Positions 1-9,377 of a stretch of DNA of 64,000 nt are shown in pieces. The translations under genes and the position numbers were made by a program. The notes below the pieces were generated by a model, which was given only the letters and a program-made list of their open reading frames with translations, was not told the origin of the DNA and made no database searches. The DNA is taken from the NCBI RefSeq assembly GCF_020521555.1, contig NZ_BPWA01000001.1:1054001-1118000 (forward strand), written 5' to 3'. Within the stretch, counting starts at the first letter, position 1. Every line of letters begins with the position of its first letter. The stretch comes from Rodentibacter sp. JRC1. GTDB taxonomy: Bacteria; Pseudomonadota; Gammaproteobacteria; Enterobacterales; Pasteurellaceae.

Positions 1-161
1 TCCGGTTGAAGTTCTTTTTTTAACAAAGCGAACAAAGAGGACTTACCACAACCGTTTTTTCCCACCAAGCCTACTTTTTGTTTCGGATTAATTGTTGCCG
101 TTGCATTTTCAAGCAATTCGGTTTGCCCGCGTTTTAAAGAAATATTATTAAATATAATCAT
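1..161 (-). CDS. yheS: ABC-F family ATPase, N-terminal fragment (YheS-like)
   Basis: The reading frame starts at 161 and runs off the left edge of the window, so only about 53 residues are visible. They hold the start of an ABC ATPase domain with the Walker A motif GKNGCGKSS at about residues 36-44, and no membrane segment. ABC-F proteins of this type are soluble twin-ATPase proteins that act on ribosomes rather than as transporters. The N-terminus (MIIFNNISLKRGQTELL) resembles YheS as I remember it. The ABC-F assignment is fairly firm; the exact subfamily rests on this short stretch. The gene lies just upstream, in the opposite sense of reading order, of nothing else visible, and its 3' end cannot be assessed. 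Confidence 0.75.
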   Translation of the reverse strand, partial: MIIFNNISLKRGQTELLENATATINPKQKVGLVGKNGCGKSSLFALLKKELQP

Positions 162-184
162 TTTATTTCAATTAAAGCCAAAAA

Positions 185-502
185 CTAATATGCCGTATCC
201 ACCGGCAATTCTGCTTTCATCCAACCATCAAACCCACCAATCACACTATATAAATTATCATAGCCTTGTTCTGCTAAGAATGTTGCTACACTGCGACTAC
301 TTACGCCATGATAGCAACTAATAATGATTGGCGAGTCAAAATCCACCCGTTCTTCAAATTGTAAAAAACTTTGATTAGTTAGGTGAAACGCACCTTTAGG
401 GTGAGAATAAGCATAACGTTGTTCATCACGTACATCGACAAGCATTGCGCCTTGTTGCGCCATTTCCCAAGCTTGTTGCGGGGTGATTTCTTTAAATGAC
501 AT
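185..502 (-). CDS. glpE: Thiosulfate sulfurtransferase GlpE
   Basis: A 105-residue single-domain rhodanese, the usual GlpE size. It moves sulfane sulfur from thiosulfate to cyanide or a dithiol acceptor in the cytoplasm. The active-site loop [10 protein letters not shown] places the catalytic cysteine at residue 63, and the CH2-type motif [17 protein letters not shown] is near the N-terminus. The start codon shares one base with the stop codon of the upstream rarD gene (TAATG arrangement), so the two are probably translationally coupled. The pairing of glpE, rarD and ilvY next to ilvC is the arrangement I recall from H. influenzae. Confidence 0.93.
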   Translation of the reverse strand: MSFKEITPQQAWEMAQQGAMLVDVRDEQRYAYSHPKGAFHLTNQSFLQFEERVDFDSPIIISCYHGVSSRSVATFLAEQGYDNLYSVIGGFDGWMKAELPVDTAY

Positions 503-1380
503 TATAAAGATCCTTTTGCGTGCTGTTTGTACACGCCATCAATAATCACAAGGCTCATCGCCAATACTAAACAGATAAAAAGCGGATAACTTTCCACATC
601 AATTTTTTCACCGATAAAAAATGAAACAAACACCATCATAATGGTTTCGACATAGCCCAAAAGCCCAAGCAAATTCATCGGCAACATATTACTGGCGATC
701 ACATAGGCAATTAGCGCCGTACCACTGATAAAACCAAGCATAACCAGCAATCCCCAAATATTCGGGTTACTTTGTTCAACCGTCACAAAATTTGTCTGCA
801 AGGCAAAATAAATACTTATCGGCATTAAACAGAGCATTTCAAGACAAAAGGAAGCAAGATCGGTATTTTTCAATGCTTTTCGGATAGAAAAATAAGTGGT
901 GTAGCCCACGCAAACGACAATAGCCTCCCAAGATAATCCGCCTTTCATAATGATATTTGAAATCACACCAATCGCTGCGATGATGACAGCAATAAATTTA
1001 AAGGTGGAAATGCGTTCTTTAAAAATTAATCTTCCTGCCGCAACCATCACTATCGGCAATAATAAATAACCGAAAGAAACACTCATTGAGCTACCGTTAT
1101 TCGGCGCCCAAAGAAAAAGCCACATTTGAAAGCCCATTAATGCGCCACAAAACAAATAAGAGAGGGCAAAGTGCGGTTGTTTTTTAAGATGTTTTAGGCG
1201 GGTAATTAATGCCTCTTTCTGTTTAAATATCAATACGGCGAACACAACAAACGGAAAGGTAAAAATCATTCGATAGCCAAAAATATCCGTTCCACTTAAA
1301 GGTTTGAGCAGCGTGGAAAAATAATACATATAGCCGAATAAAAAAGAGGCTAATAATGAAACGAGAACACCTTTGAGCAT
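502..1380 (-). CDS. rarD: EamA/RarD-family membrane transporter
   Basis: A 292-residue integral membrane protein with about ten hydrophobic segments spread over its length, as in the RarD branch of the drug/metabolite transporter superfamily. The first helix follows the start at once ([21 protein letters not shown]), and the conserved motif [13 protein letters not shown] lies near residue 90. The substrate is not known for this branch. It overlaps glpE by one base and starts about 30 bases after the end of ilvY on the same strand, so ilvY-rarD-glpE could be one transcript. The family call is strong; the function remains open. Confidence 0.85.
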   Translation of the reverse strand: MLKGVLVSLLASFLFGYMYYFSTLLKPLSGTDIFGYRMIFTFPFVVFAVLIFKQKEALITRLKHLKKQPHFALSYLFCGALMGFQMWLFLWAPNNGSSMSVSFGYLLLPIVMVAAGRLIFKERISTFKFIAVIIAAIGVISNIIMKGGLSWEAIVVCVGYTTYFSIRKALKNTDLASFCLEMLCLMPISIYFALQTNFVTVEQSNPNIWGLLVMLGFISGTALIAYVIASNMLPMNLLGLLGYVETIMMVFVSFFIGEKIDVESYPLFICLVLAMSLVIIDGVYKQHAKGSL

Positions 1381-1413
1381 AGACCCCCCTTAATTTGAAG
1401 ATTGCTATCCATT

Positions 1414-2292
1414 CTATTCCAACATTGCCCAAAATGCACGGATTAAGGGGAGTTCTAAGTTCCTTTTCTGAGTACAAATTCCCAATTCAAAAGGTTCAAT
1501 CGGTACATCTAAATTTAAACGGGAAATTTGGTTATTCATCGGACTGTTATTAATTACTTCATCGGGCAACATCGCCAAGCCGAATCCTAACCCCACCATA
1601 GGCACAATCCCTTCGTGTCCGGCAACAGTGGCATAAATTTTAGGATGCTTAATTTTTTTCTCATGTAGCCATTGTTCAATCCGCTGCCTCGCATGACCTT
1701 CCACGGGAAAAATAAAAGGCATTTGTTGCCAATTAATCGGTTTTTCTTGCAACAACTGTGTTGCTAAGCAAGCGACACGCGGTGCAATCAAAGAAAGTTT
1801 AATCTCATCAATTTTATGAAATGCAACGCTTACCGGCAGGTTATTAGGCTTTCCTGCAAGGGCGAGATCCGCTTGTTGGGTTTGAATTAACTCTACCGCT
1901 AATGCCGGATCGCCGGTGGTGAGTTGAATTTCCACTTTCGGATAACGCTGACGAAACTGTTTTAATATCTGTGGCAAATGACTGTAAGAAGCGGTTACGG
2001 AACAAAAAAGTTTAAGTTCGCCGCAAAGTTCATCGGATTCATCATTAAGCTGTTGTTTAAATTGCTGCCAATTCTGCCATTCATTTTTGGCAAATTGATA
2101 AAACTTTTCCCCTTTTTCCGTTAAACATACTTGGCGATTATCACGAATAAAAAGCCTGTGCCCGATCTCTTCTTCTATTCGCTGAATTTGGCGTGAAAGC
2201 GTGGAGGGAGACATATGGTTTTGATTGGCGGTTTTGGCGAAATTTTGGGTATCGGCCAATTTGATGAAAAGGTAGAGATCTTGAAAATTCAT
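1414..2292 (-). CDS. ilvY: LysR-type regulator IlvY
   Basis: A 292-residue LysR-family activator. Residues 1-60 form the winged helix-turn-helix (FQDLYLFIKLADTQNFAKTA, then MSPSTLSRQIQRIEEEIG), followed by a two-lobed effector-binding domain. IlvY activates ilvC when acetolactate or acetohydroxybutyrate accumulates, and represses itself. The assignment rests on the fold plus the divergent position directly facing ilvC across a 203-base gap, the classic ilvY/ilvC layout. The gap holds a LysR-type interrupted palindrome, listed separately. Confidence 0.9.
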   Translation of the reverse strand: MNFQDLYLFIKLADTQNFAKTANQNHMSPSTLSRQIQRIEEEIGHRLFIRDNRQVCLTEKGEKFYQFAKNEWQNWQQFKQQLNDESDELCGELKLFCSVTASYSHLPQILKQFRQRYPKVEIQLTTGDPALAVELIQTQQADLALAGKPNNLPVSVAFHKIDEIKLSLIAPRVACLATQLLQEKPINWQQMPFIFPVEGHARQRIEQWLHEKKIKHPKIYATVAGHEGIVPMVGLGFGLAMLPDEVINNSPMNNQISRLNLDVPIEPFELGICTQKRNLELPLIRAFWAMLE

Positions 2293-2361
2293 ACAATCAT
2301 TCTCTTAAATATCGTTATCAAGGTTTCGTTCAATACGTATAGCACAATTTAAAGCAAGTGA

Positions 2362-2376
2362 TTGCAAAAAATGCAA
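2362..2376. promoter_or_regulatory. Candidate IlvY operator
   Basis: TTGCAAAAAATGCAA is a 15-base interrupted palindrome of the T-N11-A type used by LysR proteins. It lies between the divergent ilvY and ilvC genes, just upstream of the putative ilvC promoter. Binding by IlvY is inferred from position and form. Confidence 0.6.
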
Positions 2377-2398
2377 CATAAAATACCAATATTATCAC

Positions 2399-2426
2399 TT
2401 TACGCAATAACGAAAAATCTTATAAT
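2399..2426 (+). promoter_or_regulatory. Putative ilvC promoter
   Basis: TTTACG, a 16-base spacer, then TATAAT, ending about 70 bases before the ilvC start and just downstream of the candidate IlvY operator. The weak -35 with a perfect -10 fits an activator-dependent promoter. Confidence 0.5.
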
Positions 2427-2495
2427 TTCAACTAAAGTAAAAAATATGCAAACACAACATCATACAATTATTCACCCTTACATAAAGGAAAATAT

Positions 2496-3974
2496 ATGGC
2501 TAACTATTTCAATACGTTGAATTTACGTCAAAAATTAGACCAATTAGGTCGCTGTCGTTTTATGGATCGCGAAGAATTTGCCGATGAAGCAAACTTCTTA
2601 AAAGGTAAAAAAATCGTGATCGTAGGTTGTGGTGCGCAAGGTTTAAACCAAGGTTTAAATATGCGTGATTCAGGCTTAGATATTAGCTATGCATTACGTC
2701 CTGAAGCAATTGCCGAAAAACGAGCTTCGTTCCAACGTGCGACTGAAAACGGCTTCAAAGTAGGCACTTATGAAGAATTAATCCCGAGTGCAGACTTAGT
2801 AATTAATTTAACGCCGGATAAACAACATTCAAAAGTCGTGGCTGACGTGATGCCGTTAATGAAAAAAGACTCTGCGTTCGGTTATTCTCACGGTTTCAAT
2901 ATTGTCGAAGTTGGTGAGCAAATTCGTAAGGACATCACCGTTGTAATGGTTGCGCCAAAATGCCCGGGTACAGAAGTGCGTGAAGAATACAAACGTGGTT
3001 TCGGTGTGCCGACATTAATCGCAGTTCACCCTGAAAATGATCCGAAAGGTGAAGGAATGGAAATTGCGAAAGCATGGGCTGCAGCAACCGGAGGCCATCG
3101 TGCAGGCGTATTGGAATCTTCATTCGTGGCTGAAGTTAAATCCGATTTAATGGGCGAACAAACTATTCTTTGCGGTATGCTCCAAGCAGGCTCTATCGTA
3201 TGCTACGACAAATTAGTGGCAGACGGTAAAGATCCGGCATATGCGGGTAAATTAATCCAATACGGCTGGGAAACCATCACCGAAGCCTTAAAACAAGGCG
3301 GTATCACATTGATGATGGATCGCTTATCAAACAGTGCAAAATTACGCGCATTCGAGCTTTCCGAACAGATCAAAGAAAAATTAGGTTTCTTGTATTTCAA
3401 ACATATGGACGACATCATCAGCGGTCATTTTTCCGAAACAATGATGGCAGACTGGGCGAACGGAGATAAAGATTTATTAGCATGGCGTGAGGCGACAGGT
3501 AAAACGGCTTTTGAAAATGCACCGAAATACGACGGCAAAATCAGCGAGCAAGAATATTTTGACAACGGTGTATTGATGATCGCTATGGTAAAAGCCGGCG
3601 TTGAACTTGCTTTTGATGCGATGGTTGCAAGCGGTATCTACGAAGAATCGGCTTACTATGAATCACTCCACGAGTTACCGTTAATCGCAAACACCATCGC
3701 GCGTAAACGCTTATACGAAATGAACGTGGTAATTTCTGACACTGCCGAATACGGTAACTACTTATTCTCTAACGTGGCTACCCCGATTTTGGCAAAAGAA
3801 ATCATTCCGAACCTTCAAAAAGGCGACTTAGGCGAACCGACTCCGGCAATTGAAATCGATAACATCACCTTACGAGATGTAAACGATGAGATCCGTAACC
3901 ACCCGGTGGAATTAATCGGTCAAGAATTACGTGGTTATATGACGGATATGAAACGTATCGCCGTTGCGGGTTAA
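2496..3974 (+). CDS. ilvC: Ketol-acid reductoisomerase, long (class II) form
   Basis: A 492-residue enzyme that converts acetolactate or acetohydroxybutyrate to the dihydroxy acid with NADPH and magnesium, the second shared step of valine and isoleucine synthesis. The Rossmann motif [17 protein letters not shown] lies at about residues 45-61. The C-terminal region is the duplicated knotted domain of the long enterobacterial form (short forms are about 330 residues). Start ATG follows AAGGA. The gene is transcribed alone, divergent from its regulator ilvY, and ends at a strong terminator. Confidence 0.98.
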   Translation: MANYFNTLNLRQKLDQLGRCRFMDREEFADEANFLKGKKIVIVGCGAQGLNQGLNMRDSGLDISYALRPEAIAEKRASFQRATENGFKVGTYEELIPSADLVINLTPDKQHSKVVADVMPLMKKDSAFGYSHGFNIVEVGEQIRKDITVVMVAPKCPGTEVREEYKRGFGVPTLIAVHPENDPKGEGMEIAKAWAAATGGHRAGVLESSFVAEVKSDLMGEQTILCGMLQAGSIVCYDKLVADGKDPAYAGKLIQYGWETITEALKQGGITLMMDRLSNSAKLRAFELSEQIKEKLGFLYFKHMDDIISGHFSETMMADWANGDKDLLAWREATGKTAFENAPKYDGKISEQEYFDNGVLMIAMVKAGVELAFDAMVASGIYEESAYYESLHELPLIANTIARKRLYEMNVVISDTAEYGNYLFSNVATPILAKEIIPNLQKGDLGEPTPAIEIDNITLRDVNDEIRNHPVELIGQELRGYMTDMKRIAVAG

Positions 3975-3990
3975 GGTTGAATTAAACTAA

Positions 3991-4028
3991 ATAAAGGCGT
4001 TTTGGATTTTCAAAACGCCTTTATTTTT
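3991..4028 (+). terminator. Intrinsic terminator of ilvC
   Basis: AAAGGCGTTTTG and CAAAACGCCTTT form a perfect 12-base-pair stem with a 6-base loop, followed by ATTTTT, 17 bases after the ilvC stop codon. The flanking A and T runs could let it also serve the convergent gene. Confidence 0.93.
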
Positions 4029-4039
4029 AACCGCACTTT

Positions 4040-4855
4040 CTAGCTATTGGCTCTCGCAAAGGCCGCTGCTTCAGCCACTAATTCATCACTTGGGCGGTGG
4101 TGTGTGTAGCGTTCAAATTGTTCCACCGCTTGCAAAACAATAACTTCTGCACCGGAAATAATTTGTTTACCTAAACTTTCCGCATAACGAATAAAAGGTG
4201 TTTCCGCAGGAATCGCTACTACATCAAAAGCGACATTGGCAGCCTCAATCATTGATTTAGGAAAGGCTAAATCATCTTCCTCTTTTCCGCCTTGCATACC
4301 GATAGGTGTAACATTAACTAAGATTTCAGCCTGTTGGTTTTCAATGGAATCAATATATTCATAGCCATAAAGTGCGGCTAAATATTGCCCTGTTTTTGCA
4401 TTGCGGGCATACACTTTCAAATGTTTAAAGCCGCTATTCTTAAATGCGGCAACCACGGCTTTTGCCATACCGCCACTTCCATATACAATCACACTTGAGT
4501 TTCTATCTAATTGATATTTATCAATTAATTTCATAATTGCAATATAGTCGGTGTTATAAGCACGTAAAAAACCATCATCATTTACGATCGTATTCACAGA
4601 CTCTATCGCTTGTGCCGAGGGGTGAATTTCATCTAAAAACGACATACAGCTTTCTTTAAAAGGCATAGATACCGCACAACCACGAACACCCAATGCGCGT
4701 ATGCCCTTTATTGCACATTCGATATCTTGTGTTGTAAAGGCTTTATAGATAAAGTTTAGCCCTAGTTTTTGGTATAAATAATTGTGGAACATCGTGCCGA
4801 AATTACCCGGTCGAGCGGAAAGGGACATACAGAGTTGTGTATCTTTGTTGATCAT
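4040..4855 (-). CDS. Shikimate dehydrogenase-like protein (SDH-L)
   Basis: A 271-residue protein of the AroE family with an N-terminal substrate domain and a C-terminal NADP-binding Rossmann domain (VYGSGGMAKAVVAAF at about residues 123-137). The motif AVSMPFKE in the N-terminal domain stands where AroE has the substrate lysine. The sequence resembles the H. influenzae shikimate dehydrogenase-like protein (HI0607) more than housekeeping AroE. That protein is described as having weak shikimate activity, so the physiological substrate is uncertain. It starts eight bases after cysE ends and appears to close the secB-gpsA-cysE gene run. Confidence 0.82.
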   Translation of the reverse strand: MINKDTQLCMSLSARPGNFGTMFHNYLYQKLGLNFIYKAFTTQDIECAIKGIRALGVRGCAVSMPFKESCMSFLDEIHPSAQAIESVNTIVNDDGFLRAYNTDYIAIMKLIDKYQLDRNSSVIVYGSGGMAKAVVAAFKNSGFKHLKVYARNAKTGQYLAALYGYEYIDSIENQQAEILVNVTPIGMQGGKEEDDLAFPKSMIEAANVAFDVVAIPAETPFIRYAESLGKQIISGAEVIVLQAVEQFERYTHHRPSDELVAEAAAFARANS

Positions 4856-4863
4856 TTTTCACC

Positions 4864-5661
4864 TTAAATATTCAAATTCACACCATCGTCAATAAAATAT
4901 TGGTTCATTTCAAATGCCGGTTTCGCTTCTTTATCTTTTCCGATAATGCGTGCAGGTACGCCGGCTGCGGTTGCATACTCGGGAACCGGTTGAAGTACTA
5001 CGGAATTTGCTCCGATTTTTGCATATTTACCCACTTCAATATTACCTAGAATTTTAGCGCCTGCGCCGATCATAACTCCCTCACGAACTTTCGGGTGACG
5101 ATCGCCGGATTCTTTACCTGTTCCGCCTAAAGTTACACCTTGTAAAATCGACACATCATTTTCAATAATGGAAGTTTCTCCCACGACAATACCTGTTGCG
5201 TGATCAAACATAATGCCGTGACCGATTTTCGCCGCAGGATGAATATCTACATCAAAGGCTACAGAAATTTGATTTTGTAAATAAAGAGCAAGTGCTTTGC
5301 GGTTTTCTTGCCAAAGGTAATGAGTAATACGATAGCTTTGAATGGCATGAAAGCCTTTTAAATAGAGCAAAGGTGTAGACCATAGCGCCACCGCGGGATC
5401 ACGCTGGCGCACGGCTTTGATGTCGTAGGCGGCACAATCAATAATAGCGGGCTCCGCTAAATAAGCTTCTTCAATAATTTCACGTAAGGAAATTGCCGGC
5501 ATAATCGGGTTTGCCAGTTTATTTGCAAGTAAATAGCTTAATGCTCCACCAAGATTTTGATGTTTTAAAATCGTGGAATGAAAAAAACTTGCGAGCATTG
5601 GTTCATGCTCGGCGAGATCTTTTGCTTCTTGACGAATGTGTTGCCATACTTCTAACATCAT
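4864..5661 (-). CDS. cysE: Serine O-acetyltransferase CysE
   Basis: A 265-residue enzyme making O-acetylserine from serine and acetyl-CoA, the committed step of cysteine synthesis. An N-terminal helical domain precedes a left-handed beta-helix of hexapeptide repeats (from about residue 140: GHGIMFDHATGIVVGE, then VSILQGVTLGGTGK). The C-terminal tail ends in NLNI; the terminal isoleucine is the residue that docks into cysteine synthase in this family. Two adjacent ATG codons are possible starts (MML). The gene starts nine bases after the gpsA stop, so the two are probably co-transcribed. Confidence 0.96.
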   Translation of the reverse strand: MMLEVWQHIRQEAKDLAEHEPMLASFFHSTILKHQNLGGALSYLLANKLANPIMPAISLREIIEEAYLAEPAIIDCAAYDIKAVRQRDPAVALWSTPLLYLKGFHAIQSYRITHYLWQENRKALALYLQNQISVAFDVDIHPAAKIGHGIMFDHATGIVVGETSIIENDVSILQGVTLGGTGKESGDRHPKVREGVMIGAGAKILGNIEVGKYAKIGANSVVLQPVPEYATAAGVPARIIGKDKEAKPAFEMNQYFIDDGVNLNI

Positions 5662-5670
5662 CTTTTCTCC

Positions 5671-6675
5671 TTATTCACCTTTGCGTTCGCGTCCTAATAA
5701 GCTATGTGCGACATCCTGTGCGGATTTGCCACAGAAGAGTATTTGATAAATTTGTTCCGTAATCGGCATTTCTACGCCTTGTCGTTTTGCAAGTAAATAG
5801 GCTTCCTTGGTGTTATAAAATCCTTCCACTACCTGTCCTATTTTGTCCATTGCCGTTTGAGTATCCAAACCTTCGCCAAGCATTAAACCAAAGCGGCGGT
5901 TACGTGATTGATTATCGGTACAGGTAAGCACTAGATCGCCTAACCCGGACATTCCCATAAAAGTATGAGGATTTGCACCAAGTGAAGCCCCTAAACGGCT
6001 AATTTCGGCAATACCTCGAGTAATCAAAGCAGTACGGGCATTCGCACCAAAACCCATTCCATCGGAAATTCCAGCCCCAATCGCAATCACATTTTTAATT
6101 GCGCCACCAAGTTGAACACCAATCATATCCATATTTATATACACACGAAAATGTTTACTACAATGGATTCGCTCCTGAAACTCAAGGGCAAATTGTTCAT
6201 TATTAGAAGCCAAGGTGATCGCAGTCGGTAAACCTTGCGCGAGTTCTTTCGCGAAAGTCGGGCCTGAAAGTACGGCAAGCGGATAACTTGTACCAAGTTG
6301 TTCTTCCACTACCTCTTGTAAAAGTCTCCCTGTATCGCGTTCTAATCCCTTCGTTGCCCAAATAAGTCGATGGTGAGGCTGTAAGTGCGGTTGAATTTTA
6401 CTGAGAATTTCATTGAAAGCGTGACTTGGCACAACAATGAGAATATCTCGCGAACGATTTAGGGCTTGGACAAGATCCGATTCTAAATACAGTTCATCAG
6501 GGAAAGGAATATCAGGTAAAAAATGACGGTTTTGGCGTTCAGCCTGCATTTGTCGAATGTGCGTAGAATTATGCCCCCAAAGATAGGTCGGCGAACCGTT
6601 ACGTGAAAAAGAAATCGCTAACGCTGTTCCGTAAGAGCCTGCGCCAAGTACAGTAATCGGTGATTGAGGTGTCAT
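5671..6675 (-). CDS. gpsA: Glycerol-3-phosphate dehydrogenase [NAD(P)+]
   Basis: A 334-residue cytoplasmic enzyme that reduces dihydroxyacetone phosphate to sn-glycerol 3-phosphate for phospholipid synthesis. The nucleotide-binding motif [10 protein letters not shown] sits at residues 11-20, and the catalytic lysine lies in [10 protein letters not shown] near residue 190. Length is standard. It follows secB after a hairpin terminator, so it may have its own promoter or depend on read-through. Its stop is nine bases before cysE. The order secB-gpsA-cysE matches E. coli. Confidence 0.97.
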   Translation of the reverse strand: MTPQSPITVLGAGSYGTALAISFSRNGSPTYLWGHNSTHIRQMQAERQNRHFLPDIPFPDELYLESDLVQALNRSRDILIVVPSHAFNEILSKIQPHLQPHHRLIWATKGLERDTGRLLQEVVEEQLGTSYPLAVLSGPTFAKELAQGLPTAITLASNNEQFALEFQERIHCSKHFRVYINMDMIGVQLGGAIKNVIAIGAGISDGMGFGANARTALITRGIAEISRLGASLGANPHTFMGMSGLGDLVLTCTDNQSRNRRFGLMLGEGLDTQTAMDKIGQVVEGFYNTKEAYLLAKRQGVEMPITEQIYQILFCGKSAQDVAHSLLGRERKGE

Positions 6676-6686
6676 AGAATCTCCTC

Positions 6687-6722
6687 AAAAACAAAGGGCA
6701 AGCCCAAGACTTGCCCTTCTTT
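6687..6722 (-). terminator. Terminator-like hairpin between secB and gpsA
   Basis: AAGGGCAAG and CTTGCCCTT (6694-6702 with 6710-6718) form a perfect 9-base-pair stem. On the minus strand it is followed by TTTGTTTTTG. It lies directly after secB and ahead of gpsA, so it would limit read-through into gpsA-cysE. Confidence 0.8.
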
Positions 6723-6731
6723 GTCAAAAAA

Positions 6732-7247
6732 TTAATGTTGGGTTTCTTTTGCTTCTTCAGCAGGTGCGTTTTCCGCCGCTTCCTGCTGACGATTCATATA
6801 TTCAATGAATAGAGCATCAAAATTCACCGGAGAAAGATTTAATGCCGGGAACGTACCACGGTTCACCAGGCTTGAAATCAATTCACGGGCATAAGGGAAT
6901 AACATATTTGGGCATTGAGAAGTTAGACAATGCGTCATTTGCATATCTTCCAACCCGCTAATTGTAAATACGCCCGCCTGTTTTACTTCACAGATAAAAG
7001 CGAGATCCCCGGAATCTTCCATCGTTGTTTCAACGGTGATATTTAAGGTTACTTCGTATAAATCATCACCTAATTGCACGGTTTCCGTGCTTAGATCAAA
7101 ACCCAGTTTAGGTTTCCATTCTTGATGAAAAATATGCGGAAGATTCGGTGCTTCAAAAGAGACATCTTTTACGTAAATACGTTGAATTTGTAATACGGCT
7201 TGTGATTCCTCTGACGCTACTTCAGGTTGTTGGTTTTGTTCTGACAT
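6732..7247 (-). CDS. secB: Protein-export chaperone SecB
   Basis: A 171-residue acidic cytosolic chaperone that holds preproteins unfolded and passes them to SecA. Recognisable SecB features are [20 protein letters not shown] near the N-terminus and the [19 protein letters not shown] stretch near residue 115. The C-terminal tail is acidic and rich in alanine and glutamate. It follows yibN after 14 bases, the same order as in E. coli. Confidence 0.97.
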   Translation of the reverse strand: MSEQNQQPEVASEESQAVLQIQRIYVKDVSFEAPNLPHIFHQEWKPKLGFDLSTETVQLGDDLYEVTLNITVETTMEDSGDLAFICEVKQAGVFTISGLEDMQMTHCLTSQCPNMLFPYARELISSLVNRGTFPALNLSPVNFDALFIEYMNRQQEAAENAPAEEAKETQH

Positions 7248-7261
7248 AAATCAATTCCTTA

Positions 7262-7708
7262 TTATTTGTGTTTTTTAACAATCGGTAAATTTGCCCCCAT
7301 CCAAGCGGCAATACCTTCTTTTAATACATAAACGCGCGAAAAACCCTGCTTAGTTAATAATGCCGCAGAAGTTGGCGCAGAAATACCATTCACATCAACT
7401 AAAATTAATGGTTTTTCTTTATGTTGCTCGATTTTACCTAAATTTGCATTTTTAATATCGGTTGGAAGAAGGTTAATACTGTTAATGATATGACCGCGTT
7501 GATATTCATCTAAAGTACGAAGATCGATAACCACCGCGTCTTCATTATTTATTAAACGAATAGCTTCAGGATGTTGAATCGTTTTAAATTTCTCAGTCGC
7601 AGATTTAAAAAAGGTGTAAATCACTACGGCAAAAATAGCAAACCAAGAAACCGTTAATAAAGTGTGCTTTTGAGCAAATTGAATTGCATCAGGTAGAAAT
7701 TCTTGCAT
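7262..7708 (-). CDS. yibN: Membrane-anchored rhodanese-like protein YibN, lacking the catalytic cysteine
   Basis: A 148-residue protein with one N-terminal transmembrane helix ([18 protein letters not shown], about residues 17-34) and a cytoplasmic rhodanese fold ([16 protein letters not shown]). In active rhodaneses the loop after the central strand carries a cysteine. Here that loop reads [12 protein letters not shown], and the whole protein contains no cysteine. It therefore cannot be a cysteine-based sulfurtransferase and is more likely a binding or membrane-scaffold protein. It sits directly upstream of secB, which suggests a link to export or membrane protein handling. Confidence 0.85.
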   Translation of the reverse strand: MQEFLPDAIQFAQKHTLLTVSWFAIFAVVIYTFFKSATEKFKTIQHPEAIRLINNEDAVVIDLRTLDEYQRGHIINSINLLPTDIKNANLGKIEQHKEKPLILVDVNGISAPTSAALLTKQGFSRVYVLKEGIAAWMGANLPIVKKHK

Positions 7709-8171
7709 TGTTGTTCCAATAATATGTCAATCAATATTCGGCTGAAATAGGGGCTAAGTATAACCGCACTTGCGTTATCTTTCAAAAAAATTCTTATTTT
7801 TATATCCAAACTACAAGTCAGATTATTTCAGTTCTGTGTAACTGCTACCATGATTTGTGCAACTACTACGAATTTAAGGCATTATGTCGCATAACTCCAA
7901 AAAGTTCGGTCAAATTCGACCGCACTTTTCACATTACTAGACGAAAAATGAGTTGTTTGCGTCATTTCAAAAATCGGCATTTGCTCCATCTTCACTTAGA
8001 TTAGGTTAAGATTAATACAACTTTATTTGTCGCTAAAAAAATAACCCGGTTATACTAACAATGACGCTTAGAAAATATTTTGTGATCGAGATCATAAATT
8101 TAATTTTTAATGATTCCATACAGGACTATTTAGGTAGATGATAGCCCAAATTTTATCTCAAGGAGTCTTCA
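7709..8171. other. Intergenic region between yibN and ansB
   Basis: No gene is seen in these 463 bases. They contain a degenerate inverted pair of uptake signals (about 7900-7929), a copy of a dispersed motif (TGTGTAACTGCTAC, 7835-7848) and the CRP-type site of ansB. Confidence 0.6.
8081..8096 (+). promoter_or_regulatory. Candidate CRP site upstream of ansB
   Basis: TGTGATCGAGATCATA matches the CRP consensus TGTGA-N6-TCACA with one mismatch in the second arm, about 75 bases before the ansB start. CRP control of ansB is known in enteric bacteria; here it is inferred. Confidence 0.6.
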
Positions 8172-9215
8172 ATGAAATTAAATAAATTAGCATTTTCTTT
8201 ATTTTTAGGAGTTTCAATGGCAAATGCCGCCGAATTACCGAATATTACGATTCTAGCGACCGGCGGTACGATTGCCGGTAGCGGTCAAAGTTCGGTTAAT
8301 TCTGCTTATAAAGCGGGGCAACTTAATGTTGATACTTTAATTGAAGCCGTACCTGAAATGAAAAATATTGCGAACATTAAAGGTGAACAAATTGTGAAAA
8401 TCGGTTCGCAAGATATGACGGATGAAGTATGGTTGAAGCTTACAAAAGCTATCAATGTGCAATGTAAAAACACGGATGGGTTTGTTATTACACATGGTAC
8501 GGATACGATGGAAGAAACCGCCTATTTTTTAGATCTGACCGTAAAATGTGAAAAACCGATAGTATTGGTGGGCGCAATGCGACCGGCAACGGAAAAAAGT
8601 GCCGATGGTCCATTAAATTTATATAACGCGGTGGTTGTTGCTACGGATAAAAAATCCGCCGGACGTGGCGTATTAGTCGCAATGAATAACGAAGTGCTTG
8701 GCGCTCGAGATGTAACAAAAACCAGCACAACTGCGGTTCAAACTTTCCATTCACCAAATTTTGGTTCGTTAGGTTATATTCATAACAGCAAAGTAGATTA
8801 TGAACGTTCTCCGGAAAGTAAACATACCGTTAATACGCCTTTTAATGTTGAGAAATTGGATAGTCTTCCGAAAGTAGGCATCATTTATGCCTATTCTAAT
8901 GCACCGATTGAACCGTTAAATGCACTTTTAGATGCCGGTTATCAAGGCATTGTGACAGCCGGTGTCGGGAATGGCAATGTGAACGCGACTCATTTAGAAC
9001 GCCTAGAAAAAGCCGCAAAAGATGGCATTGCAGTCGTACGCTCTTCCCGCGTGCCAACCGGTTACACAACCCGTGATGCCGAAGTAGATGATTCTCAATA
9101 TGGCTTTATCGCTTCCGGCACATTAAATCCGCAAAAAGCACGTGTGTTATTACAACTCGCTTTAACACAAACCAAAGATCCGAAAGTGATTCAACAATAT
9201 TTTGAGGATTTCTAA
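8172..9215 (+). CDS. ansB: Periplasmic (type II) L-asparaginase
   Basis: A 347-residue exported enzyme that hydrolyses asparagine to aspartate and ammonia. It has a signal peptide (MKLNKLAFSLFLGVSMANA, cleavage probably after residue 19). The catalytic motif ILATGGTIAGSG carries the nucleophilic threonine, and VITHGTDTMEE is the second catalytic motif. Length and export signal fit the type II enzyme. Start ATG follows AAGGAG. The next gene, dcuB, takes up aspartate and releases succinate, so the pair can turn external asparagine into fumarate for anaerobic respiration. Confidence 0.96.
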   Translation: MKLNKLAFSLFLGVSMANAAELPNITILATGGTIAGSGQSSVNSAYKAGQLNVDTLIEAVPEMKNIANIKGEQIVKIGSQDMTDEVWLKLTKAINVQCKNTDGFVITHGTDTMEETAYFLDLTVKCEKPIVLVGAMRPATEKSADGPLNLYNAVVVATDKKSAGRGVLVAMNNEVLGARDVTKTSTTAVQTFHSPNFGSLGYIHNSKVDYERSPESKHTVNTPFNVEKLDSLPKVGIIYAYSNAPIEPLNALLDAGYQGIVTAGVGNGNVNATHLERLEKAAKDGIAVVRSSRVPTGYTTRDAEVDDSQYGFIASGTLNPQKARVLLQLALTQTKDPKVIQQYFEDF

Positions 9216-9377
9216 ATAACGAAAATAAAGTCCAAAATTGACCGCACTTTTATTTTATAGCTAGGTTCGGTTTTTTATTGATCTAAATTATAGAATCGGC
9301 ACCTATTTGTTGCTATATTAGCGCGCAATTTATAATAGCAGAATAACAATTTCTTTTTATCAAACTTAGGGGGCAGT

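Noticed and set aside
9278..9291. FNR site upstream of dcuB
   Set aside because: Only the first half-site fits; the second differs at too many positions to list.
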